DNA from: Pyxicephalus adspersus
Taxonomy: Eukaryota > Chordata > Amphibia > Anura > Pyxicephalidae
DNA length: 64,000 nt
Reading direction: 5' to 3'
Assembly: GCF_032062135.1 (NCBI RefSeq)
Contig: NC_092859.1
Coordinates: 91,117,664-91,181,663, forward strand
Shown: piece by piece, positions 22,121 through 34,215 of the stretch
Numbering within the stretch: position 1 is the stretch's first letter
Layout: every line of letters starts with the position of its first letter
The notes under the pieces: generated by a model
The model's database searches: none
What the model saw: only the letters and a program-made list of their open reading frames with translations
Told to the model about the DNA's origin: nothing
Position numbers and translations under genes: made by a program

Positions 22121-22561
22121 GAGAATAAAGCTGCGTACACACTTCCAATTTTTATCGTTGGTAAACGAACAACAAACGATCCTGCACGATATCTGCGAAC
22201 GATCGTATGGCACCGATCCTGTACATACAGATAACGACACGATCGTTCAAAGATATTGTACACACGATAGATGCGATCGTTTGAACGATACAGGAAGTGA
22301 CGTGCACCACAGGAAGTGAGCGAACGTTCGTTCATCGCACATGCTCAGACCATGGACGATCACTAAACGACCGTACACACGATAGATGGTCAACGATCGT
22401 CGTCCAATCCGATCTGCCGGTCCGGTCGTTCATTTCCAACGACTATCCTCGTTCGTCGGCGTCGTTGGTTACTTTTTTTTACGAACGATTTGTGGCCAAT
22501 CGGTCGTTCGTGGTTCATTTCCAACGATAAAAATTGGAAGTGTGTACGCAGCTTTATTCTC
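22121..22561. mobile_element. Non-autonomous DNA element with perfect 41-bp TIRs
   Basis: 22121-22161 and 22521-22561 are exact reverse complements (outer bases GAGAATAAAGCTGCGTACAC). The interior is GC-richer than its surroundings and packed with ACGATCGTT and CGAACGATC-type motifs, plus two copies of GTACACACGATAGATG (about 22258 and 22373). No direct target duplication is evident outside the TIRs. The superfamily is unassigned. Open frames inside it on both strands are side effects of the palindromic CGAACG repeats. Confidence 0.85.
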
Positions 22562-25500
22562 ATCATTCATGTCATCCTCAGGGTGCCTCCATATCAGAGG
22601 CTAATTGAATTGCCTGGTTTTCATGCCAACAGGCAAGCTTCCCACAGAGCTCCAACAATCAAATGAAACTAAATTTCTACATTTTGGGTAATTTTATTTC
22701 TAGAGCTAAAAGAGCTCTACAATGAAAAAAAAGAAAAGAGCACTAAAAATTGTTGCTGTTTCTTCCCCTAGGGGCCTATTTAAAAATATGTAATGTGTAG
22801 ACATTTTGCATTTTTCTGCAAGTTTGATTTCAACTTGTTTTTTCTTTCATGTGAACATTAGAAATGTCCAGTGATTCTTCCAAGGCTTAGCTATCTTCAT
22901 TTTATGAAGTATGCTGGGCAGCTAGTAAACCCAGTCACTAGAATCTTATATGATCTTTTATGTGTATGTAAAATCAAAGATGTTTTTTCTAGTTAGCAAA
23001 GAGAGGACAAGGATAAAATCACTTGTTGAGTTTCTACAGTTATCTAGAACACAGTTAGAGAGATTTCTTCTCCCCTCTTGTGAAGTTGACTAGGTTTTAA
23101 AAGTAAAAACACAAATGTCCTTTAAAAGCTGCAATCTTTTTAAAGCTAGGTTTAATTAAAATACCAACTGGTAATTGGGTCAATAGGGTTCCTGTGAAGA
23201 CAGTTCCCATTATAGGGTGGCAGCACTCTGTTTCTGTCTGTCTGTCTCTCTCTCTTGTGCTGCCACCCTGTCATACGTGCTTCCAACAAAGACTATAAGC
23301 GACCATGTTGATGCTTATTGCATGGGCATGTTCCTTTGTTGTCAGTGTATGGAAGCCTCCCCAAACAATGATGTGGAACCACTACTGGAATACATACATG
23401 TAAGATGATGAATTGTAGTTTTCTTATCCATAAATTAATTTCTAAGGTTTTTATCGCTGCTGTCCCAAGAGGCCTATCTAAACTATACATAAAGCAAACC
23501 CTTGCCTAAAGACATAAGGGGATTGCCAACATCAACTTCCAAGTTGTCTGGCTAGTACAACGACCAACAGGGTTTCAAACGGTCTGAATTATTAAAGTGG
23601 AACAAACATGAATTTATGTAAAATCATAAAAGTTAGACATTGTAAAGGCACACAAGGTAGAAAAACGAAAGGAAAACTTGCCAACCAGGAAAAGAACATT
23701 TTTAGATTAAGAAGTAGCAATTGCAGCATGTATGCCTTTCTCAGAAAAGGTTTTCTTACACTAATTCAGACATTTGTATTTCTGGCACATTCACCCTTAT
23801 CAAATATTTTCCTGTGTGTTGCTGATACATTTCATGAAAACTACAACTGGGACATTGATAATTAAACAAAGAACAATATTTAATGAAGCACAAAAGCATT
23901 TATCATTTTGCACATACAAGAGCAATAAAATAGTCTGCAGATAAGCACAATCTACACAAAGATGGATTTCTGCAGTGTAGTAAAGGTTTATCATCATTGG
24001 CTTTTAATAACATTCTTTTTGTACACTTGATAAGATATCCACCAAGAAATATTTTTAATTGTGCAGACATATCTATTAAAGCACAGTTAATGCTCATTAG
24101 GAAATATGGTTTCCCCAAACAGCATTTAAAAACTCTCCAGCATAAATGAAGGAACAATGTAGCATGACAGTATAAATCAGTTTGCCCCACTGGAGCTATG
24201 AGACAACAGAGAAGACATGCAAATGTAATATTCAGCCTTCCAAATCTTCTTTGCTGTTCTGTCTGGAAATTTCCCAAGTGATTTTTTTTCTTAGTGTGCA
24301 GTATTTAACTCAACATAAACTCAGTCAATACCTGCAAGCCATTACTTGTCTGACTCTAAACTTAGCATTTACAATAAAATATACCCATTGGTCTTTAACA
24401 TGTCCTACTATTTATACATACACTCTATGAAAACTGCAGAATTTTCTCAATTTAAATGTTAGATTTTACAATTTTATATTTTTACTTAGTGCATACAAAG
24501 TTGAAATATACTCAGACAAAAGAATATAATTCTTTAGAGACTTATGACTTCCTAGGCCAACGTGCCAACAAAGTAAAACCGTCAGTCCTTTTCTGACTGC
24601 ATCAATGCACATTCTCCAAAGAGACGGAAAGTACAGCACATAAGGGCAAACCATGCAGTTCAAATGATGAAATGGTGTGACAGTGTGTGCTGGTTAAATA
24701 GCTTCTTCTGATTTGTGAGGAGTCAGCCGGGGGAGAAGGCAGGATGAGATTTTTGTCAGAAGAAAGACACAACATACAAAACTGTTACATGTCAAAAAAG
24801 ATAGGCTTATTCAAAGAAGGCATAATCCTAAAGTCTTTTCCAATGATCAAACAAAGAAGATTCACATAAAATATGTGGGGCCTTACAGACTTTGCTAAAG
24901 TCTTCTCAAGATGGTATGGATTGGGTGCTACAGGCTACTGCACATCTAAGAACTTGATATTGAATAAATCACTGACACATAATAGGAAAGCTATTAACAA
25001 AGTGTTAATACCTGATATGATTCCTACATTTTTATTTCCGGCCAGAAACTCAGGCTCATCTCTGAAGGCCATGAACTAGTGTGGGAGGCAACTAGAATTT
25101 TTAGGGGGGTTTAGCAATTGCAGCGCGTATATATAATATCTCTCAGCGCGTTTCCTTCAAGAGTTCCCATGCAGCTTGCACCTTGCCAGCCACTCTTTAG
25201 TTCTTTAGAAGTCCTCATTTGCAAATATGATAGCTGCAAGCCTTACTGAACCAATGACTGCTACTCCCGTTCATTCTCTGTTGGGCTGCCCTGGTTAGAT
25301 GCTACATGTAATGTCTCCCGCGAGGCAGCAGTTCGGTGGCATAAGGAAGTGGTATTCACACTGCAACCCCATTGTCAGTCCTAACCAAGCCCGAAAGTGT
25401 TCAAATACAGGCTTATTCAGTTGCTCCAGATATCATATCACTCATATAAGAAATATGCCATATATGGGAAGTTTACATCATCACTTTTTCTAATAATGAC

Positions 25501-25704
25501 AGCACTATTAGTAAAAATGAAATAGAGGTTTTAATTTCTACTTTGTACAACTACACTTTTTTATACTTTCAGAGTATTATGAAAAAGACTGCTCATATAT
25601 TAAAGGTGGTCACTTTGGGGCCACCAGCATTGTTTTGTTTGCATTCATCCTGTCTGCAGTGATACAATAGAAAGCAGCTACATTCTTGATTTATTTTTTT
25701 GTAA

Positions 25705-25804
25705 TTTGTTAGCAAATGTTTTGAATGCTCGACCAGATCCATTCCAAGTTTGCTGGATCACCCAGCTTCACTGATGCCTTGGTGGGATTTAATAAATCAG
25801 GCCC
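25705..25804 (+). mobile_element. Palindromic MITE, copy 4 (right half)
   Basis: Only the right half is present: TTTGTTAGCAAATGTTTTGA, then TTTGCTGGATCACCCAGCTT, to AATAAATCAGGCCC. There is a small deletion between the CTGATG and CCTTGG blocks. Confidence 0.75.
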
Positions 25805-27264
25805 GTTGTGTTTATGTAATGACTGAAGAAAAAGATCACAGACTTCTTAGAAGGTGTCCTCTGCATGAGTGATAAATGTAACTGTATCATATCTATTCCT
25901 ACTACTATGTATTGTAATCCAAACAGACAATAGGAAAAAAATATGGACATCTACAGGCTTATTTCCTAATGTGTTCTCCCATCTGCTTAAGGCACGTTGT
26001 TCTCTCCACTGTACAATGCAGCCTGCAAATTTATACTTATTGGATTGGTTTTGTGACAATTATCATACAAGAAAAAAACAGGTAGAATAATATTTGCAAA
26101 GTTGCTTGATGTTCTTTGGTATACTTAAAGAGATATGAGTTTAAAATATACAGCCATCGTTTAAATGAAAGTATATTTAATATTTTGTATTGCATATGTT
26201 TGCTTTATTAAAGATTTTGCTTACACACGTTATAATACTGAAAACAAATCATTTTGAGTAAAAATCCCTGTAGAGGATAATAATCCAGTTCAAATGTTAC
26301 TTATATATTTGTCTCCACATAGTCAACAGTATGTGTAATATATACAGAAATACAATTTATCTGCTCATTCATTGTTGAGGAAACAGTCAATGGTAGACAA
26401 CCAGCAACGACATGCAGGGAGTTTTTGATATATCTTTGACATATACATGTTTTAAAATGGCCAGAGAATCCAAAGGTATACTGATTATTATCAATGAGGA
26501 TAGAATACCACAACTCTAAAATAAATCAATAGAATCAAACTTATTGGTTTGTATAAAGTTCTCTATCTTACAGTCAAAGCTTACAGTCCTATACAATTAA
26601 ATTATTGATAGACTTTTGAGCAACTTTGTGTTTTTTTCTTTCCTACACCATATGTTCGGTATACAGGTACATCTGTGGCTGTAGCTGAGAAAATATAACT
26701 ATATATTATTGTATATATTTTCCACTTATTTATTCTGCGGCTTACACAGTAGTCTTCAATACCACATGGTAAAATTTCAACAAAATGAATTTATTTTTAC
26801 ACGTAACCTTAACATATTTATAATTTCCAAATATTATTATTCCCCTAGAATTTGACTAAAGTACATAATTAAAACTTCCAGTCTTATTTTATTGTTCTTC
26901 TATGCTGCAAGAATTTGTCATATTTTGAAATTTTTACGGTGCCAAAAGAATAAAAGCTTTACCAGGGTATAAACAAAGTTGATTTTACTTAGTTTTGAAA
27001 GTTTTTTTAAAGAATGGCTGGAATAAAACATAAGACTTCCAGCTGTGTTTGCATTATTCTTGGCATGTATGGGAAGGAAAACAGTTTTGATGCACACAAA
27101 CCCCTGTGTACACCCCCCTGGCTCTTAAATTGCTCAAAATGATCACTTGTTTATGTTTTATTCTCTAGTACCTAATTTATGGTTGACTCATAACTTTAAG
27201 TCCTTTAGATGCAAGTTGCAACAAGAGTGGAGTGGAGAGAACAGAAGATAGATCGGTAACCTGA

Positions 27265-27400
27265 TTACATACCTCCTAAATTGTAAGATCTTTTGGGCAG
27301 GGTCCTCCTGTGTCACTGACCGTATCTGTCTGTCATTTGCTACCTCCTATTTATTGTACAGCGCTGTGTAATATGTTGGAGCTTTTAAAAAACAGCCTAA
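27265..27400 (+). repeat. Retroelement 3' end fragment
   Basis: Contains TCTTTTGGGCAGGGTCCTCC, CTGTCTGTCATTTGCTACC and TTGTACAGCGCTGTGTAATA, then GTTGGAGCTTTTAAAA. This block is a very common dispersed 3' end in frog genomes, non-LTR/SINE type; the exact class is not certain. Confidence 0.6.
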
Positions 27401-27424
27401 TAACATTACAGGACCCACTTAAAA

Positions 27425-27560
27425 AAGTACTCCAAGACTGGAGAAGATAGACTATCATTGGTTAACCTGTGATCCAGCAAACCTGAACTGGATCTGGTCA
27501 AGGACTGAAAACATTTGCCAACTAAGAGCAAACGATTTTTAAGAAATCCAAGACTAAGCC
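27425..27560 (+). mobile_element. Palindromic MITE, copy 5 (left half)
   Basis: Left arm only and diverged: TCCAAGACTGGAGAAGATAG, GTGATCCAGCAAACCTGAAC, TGGTCAAGGACTGAAAACAT. It resembles copies 7 and 9 more than copies 1-3. Confidence 0.65.
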
Positions 27561-28491
27561 CAATTGGTGAGCTAAATCAAGGAGAGGAACACATGCTCTG
27601 GCAAGATTATATCACTTCTATAGATATTGAGAAACAATAAAGGTTTTTCCAAGACATTTTTGGTGGTGGTGCTTGCTATTAAACCATTTGGGAGGGAGAA
27701 ACAGTTTCTCTGAAGCCCAGTGCCGGTGGCTAGTTTTTATCCAAAACTAAAGTGAGTATTTATCTTCTACAGTGATGCTTTCTTCTTACTTTGCTTTGAA
27801 CTGCAACAGAATGTATGCTTTCTCTTATCTGTAGTAAGCATGTAGTCCTTGACAGCTTTCTGTATCTTTATGTTTAATAAATACTTTGTGTGGCCCTTTG
27901 GTAATGTCAGGTGCCACACTAGAGGCCCCTATATCAGAAAAGTTGACAACCATTGATTTAACCTGTAATGCACCGTTAAGTAGGATACCTCCAACAGAAT
28001 GCTGGTGATAGTGTGTTGCTACAGGCAAAGAAGCGGGGACACAAAATCTTGAATGATATTACCATAAATCTGTTGTATTACATCTCATTTCAAATACAAC
28101 CTCATTAAAGTGGCTTAATGAACATACTACTTTGCTACAGATTTTCATACATTCTAAAGAAGGAGGAAGGTTTAAATAATTATTCATGAAAAAGACAGCT
28201 TCATTAAACTTTACTGTGTGCAATCTACTGGCCATAATGAATAGTAAGATCAACAGCAGATTTATTAATTACACGCGTCCAAAGGTCAAATTGAGAACCA
28301 AATACTATTTGCAATTAATCCTTTAGATACATAAGATAAGAACTAAAATATCTATTAATAAACTGACATTAATTAAGCAGTGTATGTATTACCATATCAT
28401 TACAGACGAGCTATAATTTTTAACGCAAATTGTGAAATATAAAATAAGACAAACTGAAACTTGCACCTGTCTAACAACCTAATTATATTTA

Positions 28492-28493
<2 letters not shown>

Positions 28494-28524
<31 letters not shown>
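28494..28524. repeat. (AT)n microsatellite
   Basis: About 15 uninterrupted AT dinucleotides in the TMEM117 intron. Confidence 0.95.
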
Positions 28525-28528
<4 letters not shown>

Positions 28529-28764
28529 GAAATGTGATGTTCCTAAATGTTTACCTGGAAAGGGAATAAAGGACCTGTATATGGCCATGTTCAATTGTTT
28601 AGCTGCAGATTTGCAACATTTTATTTGGGATCCAAATTGAGGTACATGATGCCAAATATCCCCTGCATTTGGCATAACTTTTCCTTCTTCTATGATATAT
28701 TTTTCTGCTGTTTATGTATTTGGTTTTCACTATATTAGAACATTTTGGCTAAAGGTACACTGAA

Positions 28765-28914
28765 CAGCTATGGACCCGCTAGCTAGCAGCTGTTCTGCCC
28801 CGTTAACCCTTGCATACTTAGTAGCAAGAGCTTGCATTCATTCAGTGCGTAAGCATTTGTGATAGTATGGGTTAAGCGGGGTGAAGCCTCTGCCAGCTAG
28901 CCAGTCTGTAGCTG
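28765..28914. repeat. 150-bp foldback (imperfect inverted repeat)
   Basis: The left arm 28765-28809 (CAGCTATGG...GCTAGCTAGCAG...CCCCGTTAACCC) pairs with the right arm 28869-28914 (GGGTTAAGCGGGG...CCAGCTAGCCAGTCTGTAGCTG). The structure looks like a small MITE, but no target duplication is clear. Confidence 0.6.
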
Positions 28915-29185
28915 CATAAAATCAGTAATAAAAGTAAATGCTAAAAGCAATAGTAAAGTGAATGAAGGGTGAAGCTGGCTTACTAAAGAATTGGATGATG
29001 TTTGTTGGACAAAGTGAATGTTTAGTGGATACAGTGAAAATTCACTTTGTAAAGAATACCCAATTAAGCACATGAAAATCTTAAAAACATTCAATAAGCC
29101 GAAACACTGAAATCCAAACCAAGCTTGAATACCTCTATGAAAACAATACATTTTGATATTTGAACCACTTTTAATATTATATATA

Positions 29186-29440
29186 CAGTGGTACCTTTGT
29201 AAAAGTCGCTTTGGAATAAGTCTAATTTGGTATAAGTCCTGTTTGGACACAAAAATTTTTGCTTGGTATACAACATTTGTCCTAGAACTTGTATGGGTAA
29301 AATGAGTCATAACACCGCGCGCTACCCTTATTTACCTCTCTCGAGACAAGGCCACGACTGCCCATGAGTGTCAGTACGCCAGTTACTACCATTCAGTGAA
29401 CAACCCGCGCTATAACTCTCTGTGAATTACATAACATTTC
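29186..29440 (+). repeat. DNA-transposon-like repeat (CAGTGGTACC end)
   Basis: Begins CAGTGGTACCTTTGTAAAAG with degenerate 'TTTGG(T/A)ATAAGT' repeats following. This start is typical of a widespread vertebrate hAT-type non-autonomous element. The right boundary was not found; the given end is approximate. Confidence 0.45.
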
Positions 29441-30176
29441 CTCCTCCTCCCTCAGCACCATCCTAGTAGGCACTCCACTCTTCTCAGCAAGGTAAAGTGA
29501 GCTTAAATTTTCAGTTATTTCATCTAAGTGCTTTCGTATTTATGTATTTTAGTATTAAGCAGTGTTTAAATCATTTCATACAGCCACATCAGTGTATAAT
29601 ATAATATGCCAATAACAATAGGATTTTTTTCATGGGAATGGAGATTTTGTGGCTGACATATAGTAGGTTTGCACAAGCCTGTTAGTTTGGACAAACAGAT
29701 TAGGTAAAATTAGTTCTAAGACAGGTCTAGGATTTGTTTGGAAAGTAGAAGTCTAGGATTTGTACTGTTCATCACCATTGTAAATAGAACTAATGCTCAT
29801 TGAAGTTTGAAAGAAGCCACTAAATTTAACTACTTGCCTTAAAAGAATGCTCCTCTCAGTTTCACATATATAAGAATGTACTTTTTTGTAAATCTGAAAT
29901 TGTATCTATTTTCATTTTTGGTAAAGACAAAGGAACTTTTAGAACATTTAGTTCCATTTGGTAAACTGTGTTGAAAAAGTCTTTAGCACTTTTCAATAAG
30001 CATATAAACCGGCAAATCCCAATATTTAAAATATCTCCCCAACTTGCATTAAATGAAACACTGAAGCTAGTATTTTAAAGAATTAAAAAAAATATTCACA
30101 TTAAATGTATAAAATATTGACATTTATAATTACGACTATACCTAAAACACAGGCAGAATAAAACATTTGAACTCAC

Positions 30177-30336
30177 CTGCATAACAATGAGAAGGTCAAA
30201 AACCAAGATAAAGGATGCCAAAAAAGCTCTTGAGACCTCATCACTGGGTAGAAATCCACGATTCAGCTTGTCCCAGCTTATCCAGTCAGTAGTGATGACA
30301 AGAACAACCACAGAGGTCAGGCTGAATAACACTGTC
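30177..30336 (-). CDS. TMEM117: TMEM117 internal exon (160 bp)
   Basis: Encodes the third base of a split Trp codon and 53 residues: TVLFSLTSVVVLVITTDWIS, then WDKLNRGFLPSDEVSRAF, then LASFILVFDLLIVMQ. Two membrane helices flank a short conserved loop containing WISWDKLNRGFLPSDEVSRA. The acceptor is TTTCTTGTAG before 30336 and the donor is GCAG|GTGAGT after 30177. Phase links exactly to the 98-bp exon (ending TTCTG) upstream and to the GAC-starting exon downstream. No frameshifts or stops. The identity of this segment to TMEM117 is the clearest in the window, because the sequence is nearly invariant among vertebrates as I recall it. Confidence 0.98.
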
Positions 30337-30589
30337 CTACAAGAAATATAGATTACCTTTTTCAAAGGCACATTTAGTGATGGAAGGACAAAATGCAAAA
30401 AACTATATACAGTAGTAGTGAGCATTTAAGAAAATATATTCAATAGTTAAGTAACTAAAAATAAAAACACAAATAAAATTATTGCGAATTTTAATTTTGG
30501 AAATAAAAATGTTTTGGTCAATTTTTAGATTTAAAGCCAAATCAATCTGTCCATTTAAATGGGCTAAATGTATTTAGCCCATTTAAATG

Positions 30590-30800
30590 TACTAATTAAA
30601 GTGTATTTTTTGGAGTTTTTGAAGTTATCACTTCCAAGGACAGTTTCCTGAGAAGCCAATTGACATAACTGCATGTTTTTGGAGGTATGAGAGTTACTGG
30701 ATTCTCCAGAGAAAACTAGCAGGAACACGAGGAGAACATGCACACTTCTTGCAGATAGCATAGGGGCTGAGATTCGAGTCTAGGACTCCCGCTAAGATGT
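30590..30800 (+). repeat. Widespread vertebrate interspersed repeat (non-LTR/SINE 3' type)
   Basis: Contains the recognisable series TGCATGTTTTTGGAGGTATG, GGAGAACATGCACACTTCTT, GCAGATAGC and GGGGCTGAGATTCGAGTC. It matches in order a very common fish and amphibian repeat block ending in 'GGGATTCGAACC'. Diverged copy. Confidence 0.65.
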
Positions 30801-31756
30801 AAATTCTTCTGTCCTAGAGATTAGGGCTCTTGGTTTTATTCCAAAATTAAACAAAGAAAATATACTGAAAATTACTATTTTTTCCTTATTGTGGTTAAAT
30901 TTCAATGTGTAAGCCTGATAGACTGAATTCCATTTGGAAAGAAAGTAATGTTAATATCCTCACTGGTAAATGCTGGACATAATAAATGTAAATGTTACAT
31001 ACAGTACACATTACTACTACTTTAAACAGGGTAATTATTAATTTATGTATATAACTGCAGCAAAAAATAGTGTACATAATGGAAAATGAAATAAAGTCTA
31101 GACATACTTACATATTTGGTTTAGATCCCAATATAAACTACATCCTACGTAATGTTGGTATATAAATAATCTTGGGCTTTGTTATAAAATTACTATTTTA
31201 TTTTACTTTCACTATCAGTCTATGCAGACAAAATTTCTACAAAAATAGTTCTGTATGAATAGAATAAATTGCTTGTTCATCATTCATTTCCTAAACTCTG
31301 ACTTGACAAGGTATATTTAAGAATAAGTCCTCGTTGTTCTGGCTGACAGAACATATTTTATATGTCCTTGACTTCACATGCAGTTGCAAGAGGTACTTGA
31401 ATAAGCTGATTCAGTCAAATTATTACATTTTTTATGCATTGCTTTACAGGTCTGCAAATGGTCAAAAAACTGCCAAAAATATAGCAAGAATAATCAATAT
31501 ATCATTTCATTAGTTTGAACCTGAAGAGAAATTAATTTTTTTTTCTTTATAGTCTTTGAAAATGCATTGAGAAACATTTTTTTTACAAGTTCTCTAAATA
31601 CAAAGGTTACCTTCAATTGAAAACAGCACTTTAAAATGATCAGTATATATTTAGGCTATATATAAATCTCTACTTTTCCTGTAAAAGTCAGGTTTTGTTC
31701 TGCTGCCTCTCAGAATGAGCCTTTCTATTGGTCAGTTAAGCTGTTTTCAGTTCAGG

Positions 31757-31796
31757 CGCATATGTATATATATATATGTATATGTATACACACACA
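31757..31796. repeat. AT/GT-rich simple repeat
   Basis: Imperfect TATATATGTATA/CACACA microsatellite. Confidence 0.8.
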
Positions 31797-32058
31797 TAAA
31801 ATCTCATGTTCAGCCATTTATTACACAACAGTGTTGCACTGTTATCTGCATGATTGCTTCAAATGTGTGACTGAGCTTTACAGCTTGACTGCTGTATCTC
31901 AGAGGCTCACAAATTTTGTCACCTGCTGCCTGACAACCCACCCCCCCAACACACCCCACTCCAAAAACATAACTATACAAAACATTACATTAATATTTTT
32001 TATCAAAATAACAATAAGGCATCCTTGACAGAACCCGAGCACTTTTAAAACATTACAG

Positions 32059-32547
32059 ATGAGGTTGCAGGTCTTTGAAGACACTGGCCACATCCACTAT
32101 ACCACCTGTGGTCTGCTATTAGCTAATAATGTTGCTGCAAGCCACACATCACCACAACAGGAGCACTATCAATTCCTTGTAGCCCCTCTTTACTTTACTG
32201 TTCAGGAGACAGCACATCTGATGGAGGAGATGCCCACCACTCTTCATCAATACCAGAACAATATTGCCCTTGTGGACCTGAGCCACCTATCACCACCCTT
32301 CCTCTTCCCTAAATATCTCAAAAGAGAGACATACTCCAAAACCACACAAAAACCAAGTAAAGGATGTGGAAAAAATTGGTACTATGCTGCTCCATTCCAT
32401 TTTGACCTTACCTCCTATTCTGGACTCTTCCCAAGCTTTCATTTTACCCCCTCTCCACTTCCACCAATCCTACCCTTCAACCTAACCCCTCCAACCCTTT
32501 CTCTTTCTCCCCCAGAGCTTTCAGTAATGTCTGCCTTCTGCCTATGA
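32059..32547 (+). other. Orphan 162-codon open frame antisense in intron
   Basis: The longest uninterrupted frame in the window without N, apart from the TMEM117 terminal exon. It begins MRLQVFEDTGHIHYTTCGLL and ends in a Pro/Ser/Leu-rich stretch caused by a CT-rich tract (about 32400-32515). I recognise no domain, signal peptide or membrane helix, and no splice or promoter signal stands out. The stretch is GC-richer than its surroundings, so it could be an old repeat insertion. I do not call it a gene. Confidence 0.12.
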
Positions 32548-33608
32548 TATTTCCTTGTCTTGGCTCCAGGGTTGGCTTTCAGACATTGTACGTAGCTTTA
32601 CTTATATTGCTCATATCTTTCAGGAAATGCAGGGGACATCACAGCTGTCTTATGGGCAGCCAAAATACAGCAAAAATTATTCTGCAGGATTTTGTATCCA
32701 GCATTTAAAAAAAAATTGCAATGTTTCCACAACCCCAATGCATGTCCATGCACACTATACAGGATAATCACCTGTGAGCAAGCTTTTTTTTTTTTATTTA
32801 TTTTTTTTACAGAAAGACCCTTTATCAAACTCTAAATATAAGTCTGCGACTTATTTTAATATACTAAGTATTACATATATCAGACACTACAAAACTACAT
32901 TGTCTGGATTATGTTAATTAACCCTTAATAAACCCTTAATAACCCCTAATAAATTACTGGTACTTCATGAAGCAAGAGGGGAGCTACTTCTTCATCCATG
33001 ATGTATTATGCAAATAGCCAGATGTCATGAGGGTGTTAAGTATTCATGCTTAATAAATAATACTTTCAATGATGACTCTTTTGGAGAAAGTTACCAAGTA
33101 TGGATCCCTAATTTAAATTGCAAATTACTGTTGAGACCTATAAATATTTCATGTAAAAGTCATATATATAGTGTCCAGCTAACAGGCACAGTCTTAGCCT
33201 TTCCCAGAACAGCATTCTCAGAAAACCTTAAGGGCCTTCAAAGTGCTCTTGACCTTCTGTGAATGTCACCAAAGTACCTAACTGATTAAAATAGCAAGTT
33301 ATTCACTACAAAGAAATACATTACATCAAAGCACAGTGTGATGGAATAGACAGGACAACGGCTTAACTAGTAAGGCATAGTTATTGTATATTGTGAATGA
33401 ACACTGTAAAACAGTATGAACTAAAACAAAATTACCACTGTGCATACTGCAACCTGTGATTGCTACAATGAACAGGGAGCCGAATCACAACATTTATGAC
33501 ATTCTTTGTAATATTTACATCATTTTGAATGACAGTTCATATAAAAAAGTTCACTGCTCCAAAAGTTTCTCCTATGCTGTCATAACAGTCCCAGATGTTG
33601 GCCACAAT

Positions 33609-33826
33609 TGGTCTAATTTATTAAAGCTCTCCAAGGCTGGAGAGGATACACTTTCACCAGTGAAGCTGGGTGATCCAGCAAACCTGGTAGAAATTTCTTT
33701 AAAGTCATTTGCTATTTGTTAGTAAATGTTTTCAATCCTGGACCAGATCCATTTCAGGTTTCCTGGATCACCCAGCTTCACTGATGAAAGTGTATCCTCT
33801 CCAGCCTTGGAGAGCTTTAATAAATA
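33609..33826 (+). mobile_element. Palindromic MITE, copy 6 (full)
   Basis: GGTCTAATTTATTAAAGCTC to GAGCTTTAATAAATAACTC. Both arms are complete: left has CACCAGTGAAGCTGGGTGAT, right has ATCACCCAGCTTCACTGATG. This is one of the best preserved copies, with near-perfect pairing. Confidence 0.88.
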
Positions 33827-34099
33827 ACTCAATGACTCTGTTTAAGAAAAGTGCAAGGATACTGATAGATAAGTAATGTCATGCACAAATCCTATATGTT
33901 TGCAGTTTAGTGAGGTTTCAGAGAGTAGAAGGAAGGATGAAGCTAATCCTTGCTGTAATTGTGTGTATATTTAAGTTGCTGCCCAAGAATCTAGATGTTC
34001 AGAAAAGTAAGCTTCATGATAATAATCATACACTAATTTCTTATCATTCTCACATATTGCACCCAGCACCACACACTGTACTTTAGTTGTGCTGCTTAT

Positions 34100-34215
34100 T
34101 TTTCATGCCTTCCAAGGAGAGTTTCTGAGGGAGCCAAAGTGCTCAGCGGAAACCGTCCTGATGATGGGGATAGCATCCTTGCTGCGATTCGAACCTAGAG
34201 TGCCATACAGACATC
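34100..34215 (+). repeat. Retroelement fragment with 'GATTCGAACC' block
   Basis: GCTGCGATTCGAACCTAGAG at 34181-34200 resembles the terminal block of the repeat at 30590-30800 and of tRNA-derived SINEs. The rest is too diverged to assign. Confidence 0.35.

Larger units (their letters stand above)
17417..30176 (-). other. TMEM117: TMEM117 intron (12.8 kb)
   Basis: Bounded by GT at 30176-30175 and AG at 17418-17417. It holds inverted duplication arm 2, several MITEs, a foldback piggyBac derivative, a 41-bp-TIR element, LINE/SINE tails and an AT microsatellite, each listed separately. The stretches 22562-25130 and 25805-27264 show no exon or repeat terminus that I can support. Open frames at 23903-24277, 28897-29310 and elsewhere resemble nothing and lack splice or codon support. 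Confidence 0.85.

Noticed and set aside
22043..22604. Several overlapping frames on both strands
   Set aside because: They arise from CGAACGATC-type palindromic repeats in the 41-bp-TIR element and have no domain signal.
34181..34200. GATTCGAACC, like a tRNA T-loop (B box)
   Set aside because: No cloverleaf or A box around it; it matches the end block of a dispersed retroelement.
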